A DNA stretch of 59,412 nt from Candidatus Firestonebacteria bacterium RIFOXYD2_FULL_39_29 (GTDB lineage Bacteria > Oederibacteriota > D2-FULL-39-29), in assembly GCA_001778375.1 (NCBI GenBank), contig MFGV01000036.1, positions 1 to 59,412 of the forward strand. Direction: 5' to 3'. The notes under the pieces were generated by a model that saw only the letters and a program-made list of their open reading frames with translations, searched no databases and was not told where the DNA came from. Below are positions 1 to 7,538 of this stretch, piece after piece. Position 1 is the stretch's first letter, and each line of letters begins with the position of its first letter. The position numbers were made by a program, and so were the translations under genes.

Positions 1-122
1 GGAAATAGGATATGGCAAATCTAAACGGGCACGAAGTTGGAAACGACGGATACAGCCAAGAAGAGCCTGTAATCACTACGTCACCGTTCTACTCGACTAA
101 AATATCTTACAAGAGGTGTGAA

Positions 123-479
123 ATGACAGATAACGCGTTAGCTGTATTTGAAAACTATAAAATTCGGCGGCATTACGATGAGGAAAATGAGATGTGGTAC
201 TTCTCGGTGGTTGATATCATTTCCGTGCTAATTCAACAGCCGGATTATCAATCTGCAAGAAATTATTGGAAAGTATTGAAAAACCGGTTAAAGAAGGAAG
301 GAAGTGAGTCGGTTACAAAATGTAACCGACTGAAATTGGAAGCTGCTGATGGCAAGAAATACCTTACTGATGTAGCCGGTCCGGAACCCCTTTTGCGTCT
401 TATTCAATCTGTACCAAGCCCAAAAGCTGAGCCTATCAAATTATGGTTTGCAAATCAAATTAGGGACAGCGACCAATAA
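123..479 (+). CDS. Bro-N domain protein, probably truncated
   Basis: The predicted 118-residue protein matches the N-terminal Bro-N domain of phage/BRO-type antirepressor proteins: an IRRHYDEENEMWYFSVVDI start, then a GKKYLTDVAG core and PSPKAEPIKLWFA. Family members normally continue after EP-x-KLWLA with a long C-terminal part. Here the reading frame instead enters NQIRDSDQ and stops, and that DNA resembles the REP-like sequence near 1547. I chose the ATG at 123 because AGAGGTG lies just upstream; an in-frame ATG at 12 would add 37 residues without family resemblance. Bro-N proteins are usually phage or mobile-island regulators, so this is probably a remnant. The domain call is firm; truncation is inferred from usual family length. 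Confidence 0.7.
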   Translation: MTDNALAVFENYKIRRHYDEENEMWYFSVVDIISVLIQQPDYQSARNYWKVLKNRLKKEGSESVTKCNRLKLEAADGKKYLTDVAGPEPLLRLIQSVPSPKAEPIKLWFANQIRDSDQ

Positions 480-480
480 A
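460..480. repeat. REP-like remnant closing the Bro-N frame
   Basis: The bases around 462-478 (AATTAGGGACAGCGACCAAT) closely match those around 1547 (AATTAGGGACAACGACAAAA). The sequence supplies the last residues and the stop of the Bro-N reading frame, which suggests the gene end was replaced by repeat DNA. Confidence 0.4.
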
Positions 481-603
481 AACACGAAAGTGAACGCATA
501 AATAATAAAACGAAATGACAAGTGCCCTTGCTACATTGGTGGTCAATATTGAAGATGCTGTCTGTGTAAATGAGAACATTAATTTCAGATTCAGGAGAAG
601 AAA

Positions 604-828
604 ATGGGAAATAATAAAAAGAAGGATGAACTCTGGCAGGAGGCGTACAGAAAATGCCGGCTTTCGGCAAGACATATTCAAATGGCGAAGGAGATGGGAC
701 TTAATCCTCTAAGTTTAATTAAAAATATTCCTAATCCCAAGGATCAATGGAAACTCCCTGTCAGAGACTGGATAGAAGAAATATATGAAAAAAGATTTAA
801 AAAAAATATCGGAGATAGCCCCTCTTGA
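604..828 (+). CDS. Small conserved hypothetical protein (74 aa)
   Basis: A 74-residue basic protein with an AGGAGAAG ribosome site directly before the ATG. It has the pattern KCRLSARHIQMAKEMGLNP followed by SLIKNIPNPKDQWKLPV and a WIEEIYEKRF ending. I recognise this arrangement as that of small uncharacterised proteins found across many bacteria, but no function is known to me. There is no membrane segment and no cysteine pair. It sits between a Bro-N fragment and a second hypothetical gene, so it belongs to an accessory stretch. A reading frame at 515-712 overlaps it and is not credible. Confidence 0.6.
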   Translation: MGNNKKKDELWQEAYRKCRLSARHIQMAKEMGLNPLSLIKNIPNPKDQWKLPVRDWIEEIYEKRFKKNIGDSPS

Positions 829-867
829 GACGGGCAAACACAATAAATGTTTGGTTGAGGAGGATAT

Positions 868-1533
868 TTGTTTTTTGAAAGCGAAATCTCGAAATATAGA
901 AAATGGAGAAGCGTTGGTTTAGAACTGGTTAATAACCGGATATATAAAGGTTTGCCAAAAGAATATATTCTTGAAGCTGCAAAAGACTTGCGTATATTGA
1001 AAAATGAAATAATTGTTTTTGGAGAAAATGATACAAACTATTTGCCGGATAGAGCAATTTATGATATTGAAAGAAACGGCGAATTCTGGATTGATCAATA
1101 TATAAAGACACTTGGAAGCAGTTTAACTCGCAAAGAATACAAATTTGCAGAGGCGATGAAAGATTCTTTTTATTCATTGTTTTTTATCAATGATTCTGAA
1201 GAAGGCAAGTTGCTTCATGTAATGGATGTATTTTCAGGGGAGAAATATCGGATAATGGATATTAATTTGAGCCAGTCAGATATGGAGTCCGGATTTTTAT
1301 TGTCTGCAAGAATTCTTTCCATTGATGGGATAAATTTCGCATCCGGAGCAAGTTGTATCTTCAGAAAAGAGCATCTTGCGGAATTAAAGAAAAACTTTAC
1401 GGAGCTTTATGAGAAAAAGAAGAATGAAATGAGCTGGCAGAAAATGATGAGAAAATACAGTTTTTATTTTTATCTTATGGCGAAGAAATATAATGAAGTG
1501 AAAGTATATACAGATACAGGAACGTCTTTATGA
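868..1533 (+). CDS. Hypothetical protein resembling the N-terminal region of SEC-C proteins
   Basis: A 221-residue soluble protein with a TTG start behind a clear GAGGAGGAT ribosome site. The central part (EAMKDSFYSLFFI, then GKLLHVMDVFSGEKYRIMD, then a hydrophobic LLSARILSIDG-INFASGA) follows the pattern of the uncharacterised region that precedes SEC-C zinc motifs in some bacterial proteins (function unknown). The SEC-C zinc motif itself is absent; the C-terminus is an ordinary helix ending TGTSL. The C-terminal end runs close to REP-like sequence at 1547. The relationship rests on pattern memory only, so the function is left open. Confidence 0.5.
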   Translation: MFFESEISKYRKWRSVGLELVNNRIYKGLPKEYILEAAKDLRILKNEIIVFGENDTNYLPDRAIYDIERNGEFWIDQYIKTLGSSLTRKEYKFAEAMKDSFYSLFFINDSEEGKLLHVMDVFSGEKYRIMDINLSQSDMESGFLLSARILSIDGINFASGASCIFRKEHLAELKKNFTELYEKKKNEMSWQKMMRKYSFYFYLMAKKYNEVKVYTDTGTSL

Positions 1534-1546
1534 GGAGCCGATCCAA

Positions 1547-1605
1547 ATTAGGGACAACGACAAAAAATTGGGGACAGCCCCAGGGTCGGTGCAGTCCCCT
1601 GACAG
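1547..1605. repeat. REP-like palindromic repeat
   Basis: The stretch contains AATTAGGGACAACGAC, then TTGGGGACAGCCCC, with a stem GGGGAC (1570-1575) pairing with GTCCCC (1594-1599). This is the composition of extragenic repeats often spread by REP-associated Y1 transposases. No such transposase is visible in the window. It lies between the 868-1533 gene and the DUF6933 gene. Confidence 0.45.
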
Positions 1606-1618
1606 TTTGTGAGGAAAA

Positions 1619-2149
1619 ATGATTATAAGATGTACCGTAAAACTTATGAAAGAGATGGGGATAGAACCGAAAATGGCGGCGGTTGATGCCGGCGGCAGTA
1701 CAACTCTTGGGGATTGGCATGCTAATTTGTTTTATCTGGATAGGAAGAAGAATGTTATATTTATGAATGATAAAACGGTGTATACCGTTATTGCTTTTCA
1801 GGTGAACAGGGAACAGATTCGGGATTTGGGGAAGATTTTGAGGCGGGAACTGGGGAAAACTCTTCTTCAGGACGGTGTGGACGGCGCTTTGATACAAAAA
1901 CTGGTTGAAGAAATAAAAAATGTGAGTTTTGGCCCTACGAATAACAGAAGAGTCGTAGGGGCAATGGTTGATCATACTAAATATATGTGGAACTATATAG
2001 ATAACCCGGATACCGGCTGGAGCGAGGAGAACTTGAGCAATACCATCAAGCTGATGAACAGGACTCCGATGCTTGCTCCGGCGTATGTGTATGCCGTTGA
2101 TTTGCTTGGAGTGCTTCTTGGAATTAAAATATCCACAAAAAAAGATTGA
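1619..2149 (+). CDS. DUF6933 family protein
   Basis: A 176-residue protein starting MIIRCTVKLMKEMGI, with GDWHANLFYLDRKKNVIFMNDKT in the first third. This is the diagnostic pattern I associate with the DUF6933 family (short basic start, GDWHANL, nucleic-acid-independent function unknown). The C-terminal half contains VDHTKYMWNYI and a helical ending. It begins with ATG after GAGGAAAA. No catalytic motif is evident. It is followed 31 bp later by the next gene, so both may be transcribed together. Confidence 0.65.
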   Translation: MIIRCTVKLMKEMGIEPKMAAVDAGGSTTLGDWHANLFYLDRKKNVIFMNDKTVYTVIAFQVNREQIRDLGKILRRELGKTLLQDGVDGALIQKLVEEIKNVSFGPTNNRRVVGAMVDHTKYMWNYIDNPDTGWSEENLSNTIKLMNRTPMLAPAYVYAVDLLGVLLGIKISTKKD

Positions 2150-2180
2150 AAATATAAATTCATCAACAAGGCGGAAAGAT

Positions 2181-2879
2181 ATGAGCGACAATAAATTTAA
2201 GGTAATTGAAGGCGGCGCGGGGAAAACTCCGGGGTTAACTATTTTGTTGACCGAAAAAGAGCGGAAATTTCTTCTTGACGAATGTATTATTGATGATCCC
2301 GATATAATAGAGGCAATTGAAACTGCTCCCCTCAATGGCAAAAATTACACCCTTACACTGCCCGATGAAGATATGGAACATCTGGACGGGTGCGTGAGTT
2401 TTGTTTATGGCGAGTATGCCGCAGAAAACCACGGAGGTAACTCCGTGGATGAATGCGGCATGAATAATAAATTGAATTCCACTTGCCGAAACTCCGGACG
2501 TAAGTCCGCAGAGGTTTATAATCATGAGAAATCAAAGAAGAAATTAAAAATTTGTGAAGGCATCTTAGATAAGACAGATCCTGCGGTCTACGGTGAAGAC
2601 AGCATTTATGGAGATGAACTTATTCGAAAAGAGCTTCTGAGGCAGCAGCTCATTGAGGTAATAAATACGCAGATAAGCGAAAATAATCCTCCGGAAACAA
2701 AACTGACCTACGACAGGCTGATGAAACAGTTTAAAGACCATGATGAAGTTATGAGGCATATCGGCTGTGTTATCGTTGCTGAAATATTTGATGTGCTAAA
2801 AAAGAAGGAACCGTACAACAAAGAAAGATATGTGGAAAAATTGAATAACCTTCCCGACCTTTCCTGGATGAATGAATGA
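2181..2879 (+). CDS. DUF1841-like protein with an in-frame palindromic insert
   Basis: The predicted protein is 232 residues; the ATG at 2181 follows AAGGCGGAAAG and is preferred over an in-frame ATG at 2073 inside the previous gene. The N-terminal part (LTILLTEKERKFLLDE through LPDEDMEHLDGCVSFVYGEY) looks like a small conserved module. The C-terminal part (LLRQQLIEVINTQI, then EVMRHIGCVIVAEIFDVLKKK) resembles DUF1841-type domains. Between them about 40 residues (AENHGGNSVDECGMNNK and onward) are encoded by two GTAA-loop hairpins, suggesting a palindromic element inserted without breaking the frame. The stop overlaps the next start (ATGA). Function unknown. Confidence 0.55.
   Translation: MSDNKFKVIEGGAGKTPGLTILLTEKERKFLLDECIIDDPDIIEAIETAPLNGKNYTLTLPDEDMEHLDGCVSFVYGEYAAENHGGNSVDECGMNNKLNSTCRNSGRKSAEVYNHEKSKKKLKICEGILDKTDPAVYGEDSIYGDELIRKELLRQQLIEVINTQISENNPPETKLTYDRLMKQFKDHDEVMRHIGCVIVAEIFDVLKKKEPYNKERYVEKLNNLPDLSWMNE
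2427..2520. repeat. Two GTAA-loop hairpins inside a coding region
   Basis: The first hairpin is CCACGGAG-GTAA-CTCCGTGG (2429-2448, perfect 8-bp arms). The second is CGGAC-GTAA-GTCCG (2495-2508), with weaker outer pairing of AAACTC and GAGGTTT. A related hairpin with GGTTTATGA on its right side occurs in intergenic DNA at 13647-13663. They look like members of a mobile palindromic family, here retained in frame within a gene. Confidence 0.55.
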
Positions 2880-3493
2880 AAAAAATTAATCTGAAAAAAC
2901 GCGCTCTACTTTTGTCTTATTTCACTGTCTTATATAATATTGCCGAAGGGCTGATATCGGTTTTTGCAGGGGCTGCGGCGGGGAGTATTTCGCTTGTCGG
3001 GTTTGGGTTGGATAGTTTTGTTGAATCTTTATCCGGAGGGGTGATGATATGGCGGTTTTCTCCGGGGAAAAAAGTAAGTGAAGAGGAAGAAGAAAAGATA
3101 GAGAGAAGGGCGGAAAAATTCGTAGCGATGACGTTTTTTATCCTATCCGCTTACGTTTTATACAGTTCCATAAGTAAACTCGTTTTACATGAAGTGCCGC
3201 AGACAAGTATCCTGGGGTTTGCTATAACAATACTGTCGCTCATTATTATGCCGATACTATATGTTATGAAGTACAGGACCGGCATGCAGTTGAAAAGCCG
3301 CAGTCTTATAGCGGATTCGAAAGAAACTCTTGCGTGTTGTTATCTTTCCGGAGCTGTTCTAATAGGTCTGATTCTTAATGCGTTGATTGGATGGTGGTGG
3401 TCGGATCCTGTGGTCGGGCTCATTATAGTGTATTTTCTTGTAAAAGAAGGAATAGAAGCCTGGAAAGGCGAATGTGAATGTTGTTTGGAGTAA
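2876..3493 (+). CDS. Small cation-efflux (CDF-like) membrane protein
   Basis: A 205-residue protein with about six hydrophobic segments. The second carries GFGLDSFVESLSG and the fifth region carries SLIADSKETLACCYLSG; these acidic/histidine-like positions match the metal-binding TM2 and TM5 sites of cation diffusion facilitator proteins (metal/proton antiporters of the inner membrane). The usual cytoplasmic C-terminal domain is missing; the protein ends in a short cysteine-containing tail, ECECCLE. Such short forms are a known CDF-related subfamily. It overlaps the previous stop by 4 bp, implying translational coupling. Substrate cannot be told from sequence. Confidence 0.7.
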   Translation: MKKINLKKRALLLSYFTVLYNIAEGLISVFAGAAAGSISLVGFGLDSFVESLSGGVMIWRFSPGKKVSEEEEEKIERRAEKFVAMTFFILSAYVLYSSISKLVLHEVPQTSILGFAITILSLIIMPILYVMKYRTGMQLKSRSLIADSKETLACCYLSGAVLIGLILNALIGWWWSDPVVGLIIVYFLVKEGIEAWKGECECCLE

Positions 3494-3582
3494 TGTGACC
3501 TGGATCATATAGGGAAAACAACTTCCATGAGATTATTTAGTAAGGAAATATTTTAAGTTAATAAAAAAAAATGATCCCCACC

Positions 3583-3614
3583 CTATCCCTCCCCTTAGAA
3601 AGGGAGGGAAGTAT
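3583..3614. repeat. CCCTCCC / GGGAGGG inverted repeat
   Basis: The sequence CCCTATCCCTCCCCTTAG is followed by AAAGGGAGGGA, forming a GC-rich stem with one bulge. This type of C-rich/G-rich extragenic hairpin is common in many bacterial genomes. It lies between the CDF-like gene and the ferredoxin gene and might weakly terminate transcription, though no U-tract follows. Confidence 0.45.
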
Positions 3615-3635
3615 ATGGAAAGGAGAGAGAAAAAT

Positions 3636-3824
3636 ATGGCTGAAAATGTGATAATAAATGAAGTAACGTGTACGGGGTGCAAAAAGTGCGTTGATATGTG
3701 CCCGCAGGGAATACTCTATATTGACGAGAAGACGAAGAAATGCAAAGTGACGGATGCCTCAAAATGCGACCGTCTCGGGGGTTGTGAGAGAGTATGCAAA
3801 AGCAAATCCATAAAAATATCCTAA
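3636..3824 (+). CDS. Small 4Fe-4S ferredoxin-type protein
   Basis: A 62-residue protein. Residues near the start carry CTGCKKCVDMCP, a full CxxCxxCxxxCP cluster ligand set. A second set is less regular: KCDRLGGCERVC gives C-x5-C-x3-C, with an upstream cysteine in KCKVTD as possible fourth ligand. It is therefore likely a cytoplasmic electron carrier with one or two [4Fe-4S] clusters. The ATG at 3636 follows AAAGGAGAG and is preferred over the in-frame ATG at 3615. It heads a tight four-gene run with a GTCPL mini membrane protein, a DsrE-like protein and a cysteine desulfurase. Confidence 0.8.
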   Translation: MAENVIINEVTCTGCKKCVDMCPQGILYIDEKTKKCKVTDASKCDRLGGCERVCKSKSIKIS

Positions 3825-3835
3825 AGGAAAAGAAA

Positions 3836-3994
3836 ATGGTATTCAAAGTAATTATCGGAGTTGTCGTCGGTGCCTTAATCGGCGCGGGAAGCGGATACTT
3901 GTTCAGCTGTGCCGGCGGAACCTGTCCTTTAGCCGGAAGTCCCTGGCGCGGAGCCATTACGGGAGCTATACTGGGCTTGATTTTTACAATTTAA
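3836..3994 (+). CDS. DUF6132-like mini membrane protein with GTCPL motif
   Basis: A 52-residue protein starting at the ATG at 3836 (AAAGGAAAAG upstream). It has two hydrophobic segments flanking SCAGGTCPLAGSPWRGAI. The C-x-G-GTCP-L/I-x-S/N-P pattern between two helices matches the small DUF6132 family, often next to rhodanese or other sulfur-handling genes. The two cysteines could bind a persulfide or metal, which is speculation. It is 11 bp downstream of the ferredoxin and 15 bp upstream of the DsrE-like gene, so it is almost surely co-transcribed. Confidence 0.65.
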   Translation: MVFKVIIGVVVGALIGAGSGYLFSCAGGTCPLAGSPWRGAITGAILGLIFTI

Positions 3995-4009
3995 AAACCG
4001 GAGGTCTCT

Positions 4010-4330
4010 ATGAAACTGGGAATAGTAATATATTCAAATGAAGCAGAGGTGGTTTGGAACGCGTTCCGGCTGGCAAATTTTTCGCTTGGAGAAAAGGATG
4101 ATGTAAGTGTATTCCTCCTTGCCAAGGGTGTGGAGTATGAAGCCCTTTCTGGTGCAAAATACAATATAGTTGAGCTGGCGCAAAAGCTTTTGGATGCAGG
4201 CGGCAAGATACTTGCATGCGGAACCTGCCTAAAACAAAGGCAGAAAGACGGCAGTCAGTTGTGTCCTCTTTCAACAATGAAAGATCTGTACCAGATGATA
4301 AAAGAATCGGATAAGGTTGTAACATTCTAA
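4010..4330 (+). CDS. DsrE/DsrF-like sulfur-relay protein
   Basis: A 106-residue protein starting MKLGIVIYSNEAE, with an LLAKGVEYEAL strand-turn and the C-terminal half GGKILACGTCLKQRQ. The fold pattern and the conserved cysteine in ACGTC match DsrE/TusD-type proteins, which accept persulfide sulfur on that cysteine and pass it on in the cytoplasm. A GGAGG ribosome site precedes the ATG. It lies 15 bp before the cysteine desulfurase gene, the expected sulfur donor. The exact acceptor pathway is unknown. Confidence 0.8.
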   Translation: MKLGIVIYSNEAEVVWNAFRLANFSLGEKDDVSVFLLAKGVEYEALSGAKYNIVELAQKLLDAGGKILACGTCLKQRQKDGSQLCPLSTMKDLYQMIKESDKVVTF

Positions 4331-4345
4331 GGAGTTATTTCCGTT

Positions 4346-5470
4346 ATGGAAAAAATCTATCTGGATTATAATGCTACAACGCCTATACATCCGCTCGCGG
4401 CAAAAGAGATGGAGAAGTATATTTATGAATACTTCGGTAATCCTTCGAGTTCGCATTGGGCGGGGAAGAAGGCGCATGACGGGGTTGAAAACGCGCGAAA
4501 GCAAGTTGCCTCTCTTCTGGGATGCTTGCCGGAAGAGATTGTTTTTACGAGCGGCGGTACGGAATCAAATAACTATGCTATTCGCGGCGCAGCGGAACTG
4601 CTTAAACATAAAGGTAATCACATAATTACTACCCGGATAGAGCATCCTGCGGTCCTAAAACCGTGTCAGTACCTTGAGAAAAAAGGATTTGAGGTGACTT
4701 ACTTGCCTGTAGATAAGTATGGCCGCGTAAGTCCTGATGCTGTCAGGAAAGCAGTAAAACCTTCTACAATTTTGATAACTATCATGCATGCGAATAATGA
4801 AGTGGGAACGATTCAGCCGCTTAAAGAGATTTCTGAAATTGCAAAAAAATATAAGATATTATTTCATACGGATGCCGCTCAAAGCGTCGGGAAGATACCG
4901 ACTAAGGTTGAGGAGTTGGGCGTTGACCTTCTTACGGTAGCCGGGCATAAGTTATATGCGCCGAAAGGTATCGGTGTTCTCTATATCAGAGAAGGCGTAG
5001 GTCTGCAGCCGCTGATATTAGGAGCGGGTCATGAGCGTGGTCGCAGAGCCGGGACGGAGAATGTTATACAAATCGCAGGCCTGGGAAAAGCTTGTCAGCT
5101 CATGGAAAAGGAAATGGAGAAACACTCTAAAAAGATAAAAAACCTGAGAGACTATTTTTATCTTGGAATAAAGAAATTGAAAGTTGAAACGATGTTTAAC
5201 GGGGATCCGGAAAACGGTCTTCCTAATACCCTGAATATAAGCTTCAAAGGTATTAACAGCAATAAACTACTGGAAAAAATACCGTCCCTGGCGGTTTCCA
5301 CCGGCTCGGCTTGTCACGCGAATTCTTCTGAACCTTCGAAAGTTCTTATGGCTATGGGGATGAAAAAAGAGGAAGCCTTTGGCGCAATAAGATTTAGTTT
5401 GGGCTTGTTCACGACAAAAAATGATATTGAACATGCATTAGCAATACTAAACAAAGCCCTTAAGAAGTAA
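4346..5470 (+). CDS. Cysteine desulfurase (NifS/IscS family)
   Basis: A 374-residue PLP enzyme that moves sulfur from cysteine to a protein persulfide. The order of motifs is classical: YLDYNATTPIHP at the start, TSGGTESNNYAI near 70, EHPAVL near 100, HANNEVGTIQ near 148, HTDAAQSVGK near 174, the PLP lysine K202 in AGHKLYAPKG, RAGTENV near 234, and the active cysteine C323 in STGSACHANSSEP. Length is typical. It closes the ferredoxin/DUF6132/DsrE run and is the likely sulfur source for the DsrE-like protein. Whether it serves Fe-S assembly, thiolation or a dedicated relay cannot be told; no IscU-like scaffold is adjacent. Confidence 0.92.
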   Translation: MEKIYLDYNATTPIHPLAAKEMEKYIYEYFGNPSSSHWAGKKAHDGVENARKQVASLLGCLPEEIVFTSGGTESNNYAIRGAAELLKHKGNHIITTRIEHPAVLKPCQYLEKKGFEVTYLPVDKYGRVSPDAVRKAVKPSTILITIMHANNEVGTIQPLKEISEIAKKYKILFHTDAAQSVGKIPTKVEELGVDLLTVAGHKLYAPKGIGVLYIREGVGLQPLILGAGHERGRRAGTENVIQIAGLGKACQLMEKEMEKHSKKIKNLRDYFYLGIKKLKVETMFNGDPENGLPNTLNISFKGINSNKLLEKIPSLAVSTGSACHANSSEPSKVLMAMGMKKEEAFGAIRFSLGLFTTKNDIEHALAILNKALKK

Positions 5471-5690
5471 AAGTAAAGTTATAGCTCATTTCTTAAACTC
5501 TGAAGTTCATTAGGATTTCGATAGGTCTAATTTCCTCCCTCTTTTCTCTAATCCCTTTGCCTTTCCTTTGTTTTTGTAGTAAAATACAGATGTAATTGAT
5601 TTATTGGGTGAAAAGAGAAGGGGCGTTGTTTAATAGGAGAGACTATTGTCTCTAATTTTAAAGAAACAGCAAATTTTATAATGAGGTTTC
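5471..5690. other. Intergenic stretch before the AlbA_2 gene
   Basis: AT-rich sequence with a small hairpin AGAGAC-TATT-GTCTCT near 5638-5653 and a GAGG ribosome site before 5691. The word GTAGTAAAATACA near 5577 recurs at about 37324. I see no gene or clear terminator here. Confidence 0.4.
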
Positions 5691-7115
5691 ATGGAAATTA
5701 AGCAGGTTAAAAAGCTTATAAGGCAGAAAGAGGGCTTGCACCTTGAGTTTAAATCCGGACGCGATGGTGTTGGGAATTCTTTTTATGAGAGCGTTTGCGC
5801 GTTCATGAACACAGAAGGGGGGGACATTTTTGTCGGCGTAAACGACAAGGGCATTGTGGACGGGGTAGATCCTGCTTCCTTGGAAAAAACAGGGACAGAG
5901 ATAATAACCACCCTGAGCAATTCCAATAAAATTGATCCTGCGGTATCTCTGGAGCCGGTACGATATGAACTCAACGGGAAGAGCATCTTGCACCTTTCGG
6001 TTCCTGAGAGCTCAAGAGTGCACAAGCTAAAGGGAGTTGTTTATGCGAGACGGGGCGAGAGTGATCTCAAACTCGCTTCTCAGGACGAAATATCAAAAAT
6101 ATATATAAAAAAACAGAACTATTACGCGGAAACAAAGGTTTACAAGGATATAAAGTACAAACAACTAGACGGGAAGACCATAGCTAAGGCGCGAAATTAT
6201 ATTGCCTCAGGGAAACCGGGACATCCCTGGCTGGCTTACAAGAATGAAGAGTTCCTTGAAAAAGCAGAATTGTATAAAAATTCAGGAAGGTCTGCTGATA
6301 AGGGCCCGACTCTGGCTGCAATTCTTCTGTTTGGTAAAACAGAAACAATACGCTCGATTATGCCTCAATATAAAGTGGACTGCCTTGTAAAGAGAATCAA
6401 TGTTGACAGGTACGATGACCGCCTTGAGATCAAACAAAACCTTATTGAAACATATTTACTTATGATGGGGTTTGTTGAGCGATATCTTCCGGATCCGTTT
6501 TATATGGAAGGTTATACAAGGTTAAGTCTCAGGGAAAAGATATTCAGAGAGATTGCAGGGAATTTGCTTGTACACAGGGATTATACCAGTGCTTTTCCTG
6601 CGGAATTGATTATCTATAAAGATAGGGTTGAAGCAACGAATCCTTGTATTCCGAGAAGGAAAGGTCCGATAACACTTGCCAGTCACTATCATGTTCAAAA
6701 GAATCCTCTAATATCAGGATTTTTTCAGCAACTTGGCTGGGCGGATGAAATCGGCTCCGGCATTGTCAATGTAAATAGATATCTGCCAAAGTATGACACC
6801 AAAGGCAAAGCCGAGTTTTTTGAAGATGAGATATTTAAGACGGTTATAAGCTTGGGGGGTACCCCTCAAGCTACCCCCCAAGCTCGGGAAGAAGAAAGAA
6901 CCAATGCTATCCTTGAATATTGCAGGGAAGCCAGGAGTATGAGTGAGATTCAAAAACAACTAAAAATAAAAGACCGAAAATATTTCAGAAGAGAAATAAT
7001 AGCTCCGCTTGTGAAAAATAAAATATTGGAACTGACAATTCCGGATAAACCAAACAGCCCGAATCAGAAATATAGGGCTACAACACATGGAAAAGCCTTA
7101 CTTGAAAACAAATGA
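5691..7115 (+). CDS. AlbA_2/Schlafen-domain transcriptional regulator (COG2865 type)
   Basis: A 474-residue protein. Residues about 15-130 form an AlbA_2 (Schlafen-like) domain with EGLHLEFKSG, then CAFMNTEGGDIFVGVNDKG and VYARRGESD. The middle carries a degenerate HATPase_c_4-like region (LREKIFREIAGNLLVHRDY, then WADEIGSGI). After a short GTPQATPQA linker comes a winged-helix end. This architecture is widespread, usually annotated as ATP-binding or helicase-related regulator, often in accessory islands. The linker is encoded by a 13-bp inverted repeat at 6849-6884. Target and ligand are unknown. No toxin or nuclease partner is adjacent. Confidence 0.8.
   Translation: MEIKQVKKLIRQKEGLHLEFKSGRDGVGNSFYESVCAFMNTEGGDIFVGVNDKGIVDGVDPASLEKTGTEIITTLSNSNKIDPAVSLEPVRYELNGKSILHLSVPESSRVHKLKGVVYARRGESDLKLASQDEISKIYIKKQNYYAETKVYKDIKYKQLDGKTIAKARNYIASGKPGHPWLAYKNEEFLEKAELYKNSGRSADKGPTLAAILLFGKTETIRSIMPQYKVDCLVKRINVDRYDDRLEIKQNLIETYLLMMGFVERYLPDPFYMEGYTRLSLREKIFREIAGNLLVHRDYTSAFPAELIIYKDRVEATNPCIPRRKGPITLASHYHVQKNPLISGFFQQLGWADEIGSGIVNVNRYLPKYDTKGKAEFFEDEIFKTVISLGGTPQATPQAREEERTNAILEYCREARSMSEIQKQLKIKDRKYFRREIIAPLVKNKILELTIPDKPNSPNQKYRATTHGKALLENK
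6849..6884. repeat. 13-bp inverted repeat encoding the TPQATPQ linker
   Basis: The left arm AGCTTGGGGGGTA and right arm TACCCCCCAAGCT are perfect reverse complements separated by ten bases. The hairpin lies inside the AlbA_2 gene and encodes the GTPQATPQA linker between the ATPase-like and winged-helix parts. Confidence 0.7.
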
Positions 7116-7538
7116 TAATAAATACTGTCAGTACTAGTTGAGTGCCAGTACAGTATCAGTCGATACTAAGTTGGATGTAAGGTTGAGTGCAAACAAAAGG
7201 AAGATAACTAATCTATGCTGAAAAGATATACAAAATATAAAGATCCAAGGATAAATGGATGGGGGAGATTCCTCATGATGGTTATTTTCGTAGTTTTGTA
7301 GTTACTCAACTATAGGGCGCCTTTAAAAAGCTCAATATCATGTCTTAGACAGATCCGCCTCAGGCGGAAATTGAGCAACTACAAGAAAAATCACGTATTT
7401 CCCCCTTATTTAGACTAATCAGAGAAACAGTAATGTTTAGCAAGGGAAAATAAATGGTATACTAATTTAGCTAACGGTATATTGACGGCTTGTCAGTATA
7501 CCAATTAAGTGAATTGATATGACAACGAGGGATTTCTG
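7116..7538. other. Palindrome-rich 423-bp intergenic region
   Basis: No credible gene is visible; a 28-codon frame from ATG 7214 has no recognisable relatives. The region holds GTATC-AGTC-GATAC near 7155, an inverted-repeat element at 7296-7384, a TCCGCC-TCA-GGCGGA hairpin at 7354-7368, and GGTATACT/AGTATACC arms at 7456-7463 and 7495-7502. The last pair ends 37 bp before the metallophosphoesterase start and could be an operator. Confidence 0.45.
7296..7384. repeat. 89-bp inverted-repeat element
   Basis: The left arm TTGTAGTTACTCAA (7296-7309) and right arm TTGAGCAACTACAA (7371-7384) are reverse complements with one mismatch. A nested pair GCTCAAT/ATTGAGC and the TCCGCC-TCA-GGCGGA hairpin lie inside. 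No coding frame spans it. It may be a non-autonomous palindromic element. Confidence 0.5.

Noticed and set aside
1475-2341. Long minus-strand reading frame (288 codons)
   Set aside because: It is antisense to the DUF6933 gene and its neighbour, which have good ribosome sites and family patterns. The minus-strand protein is Ser/Pro/His/Phe-rich without recognisable domains.
3636-5470. Dissimilatory sulfur (dsr) operon
   Set aside because: Only a DsrE-like protein is present; no DsrAB, DsrC, DsrMKJOP or DsrL genes are seen.
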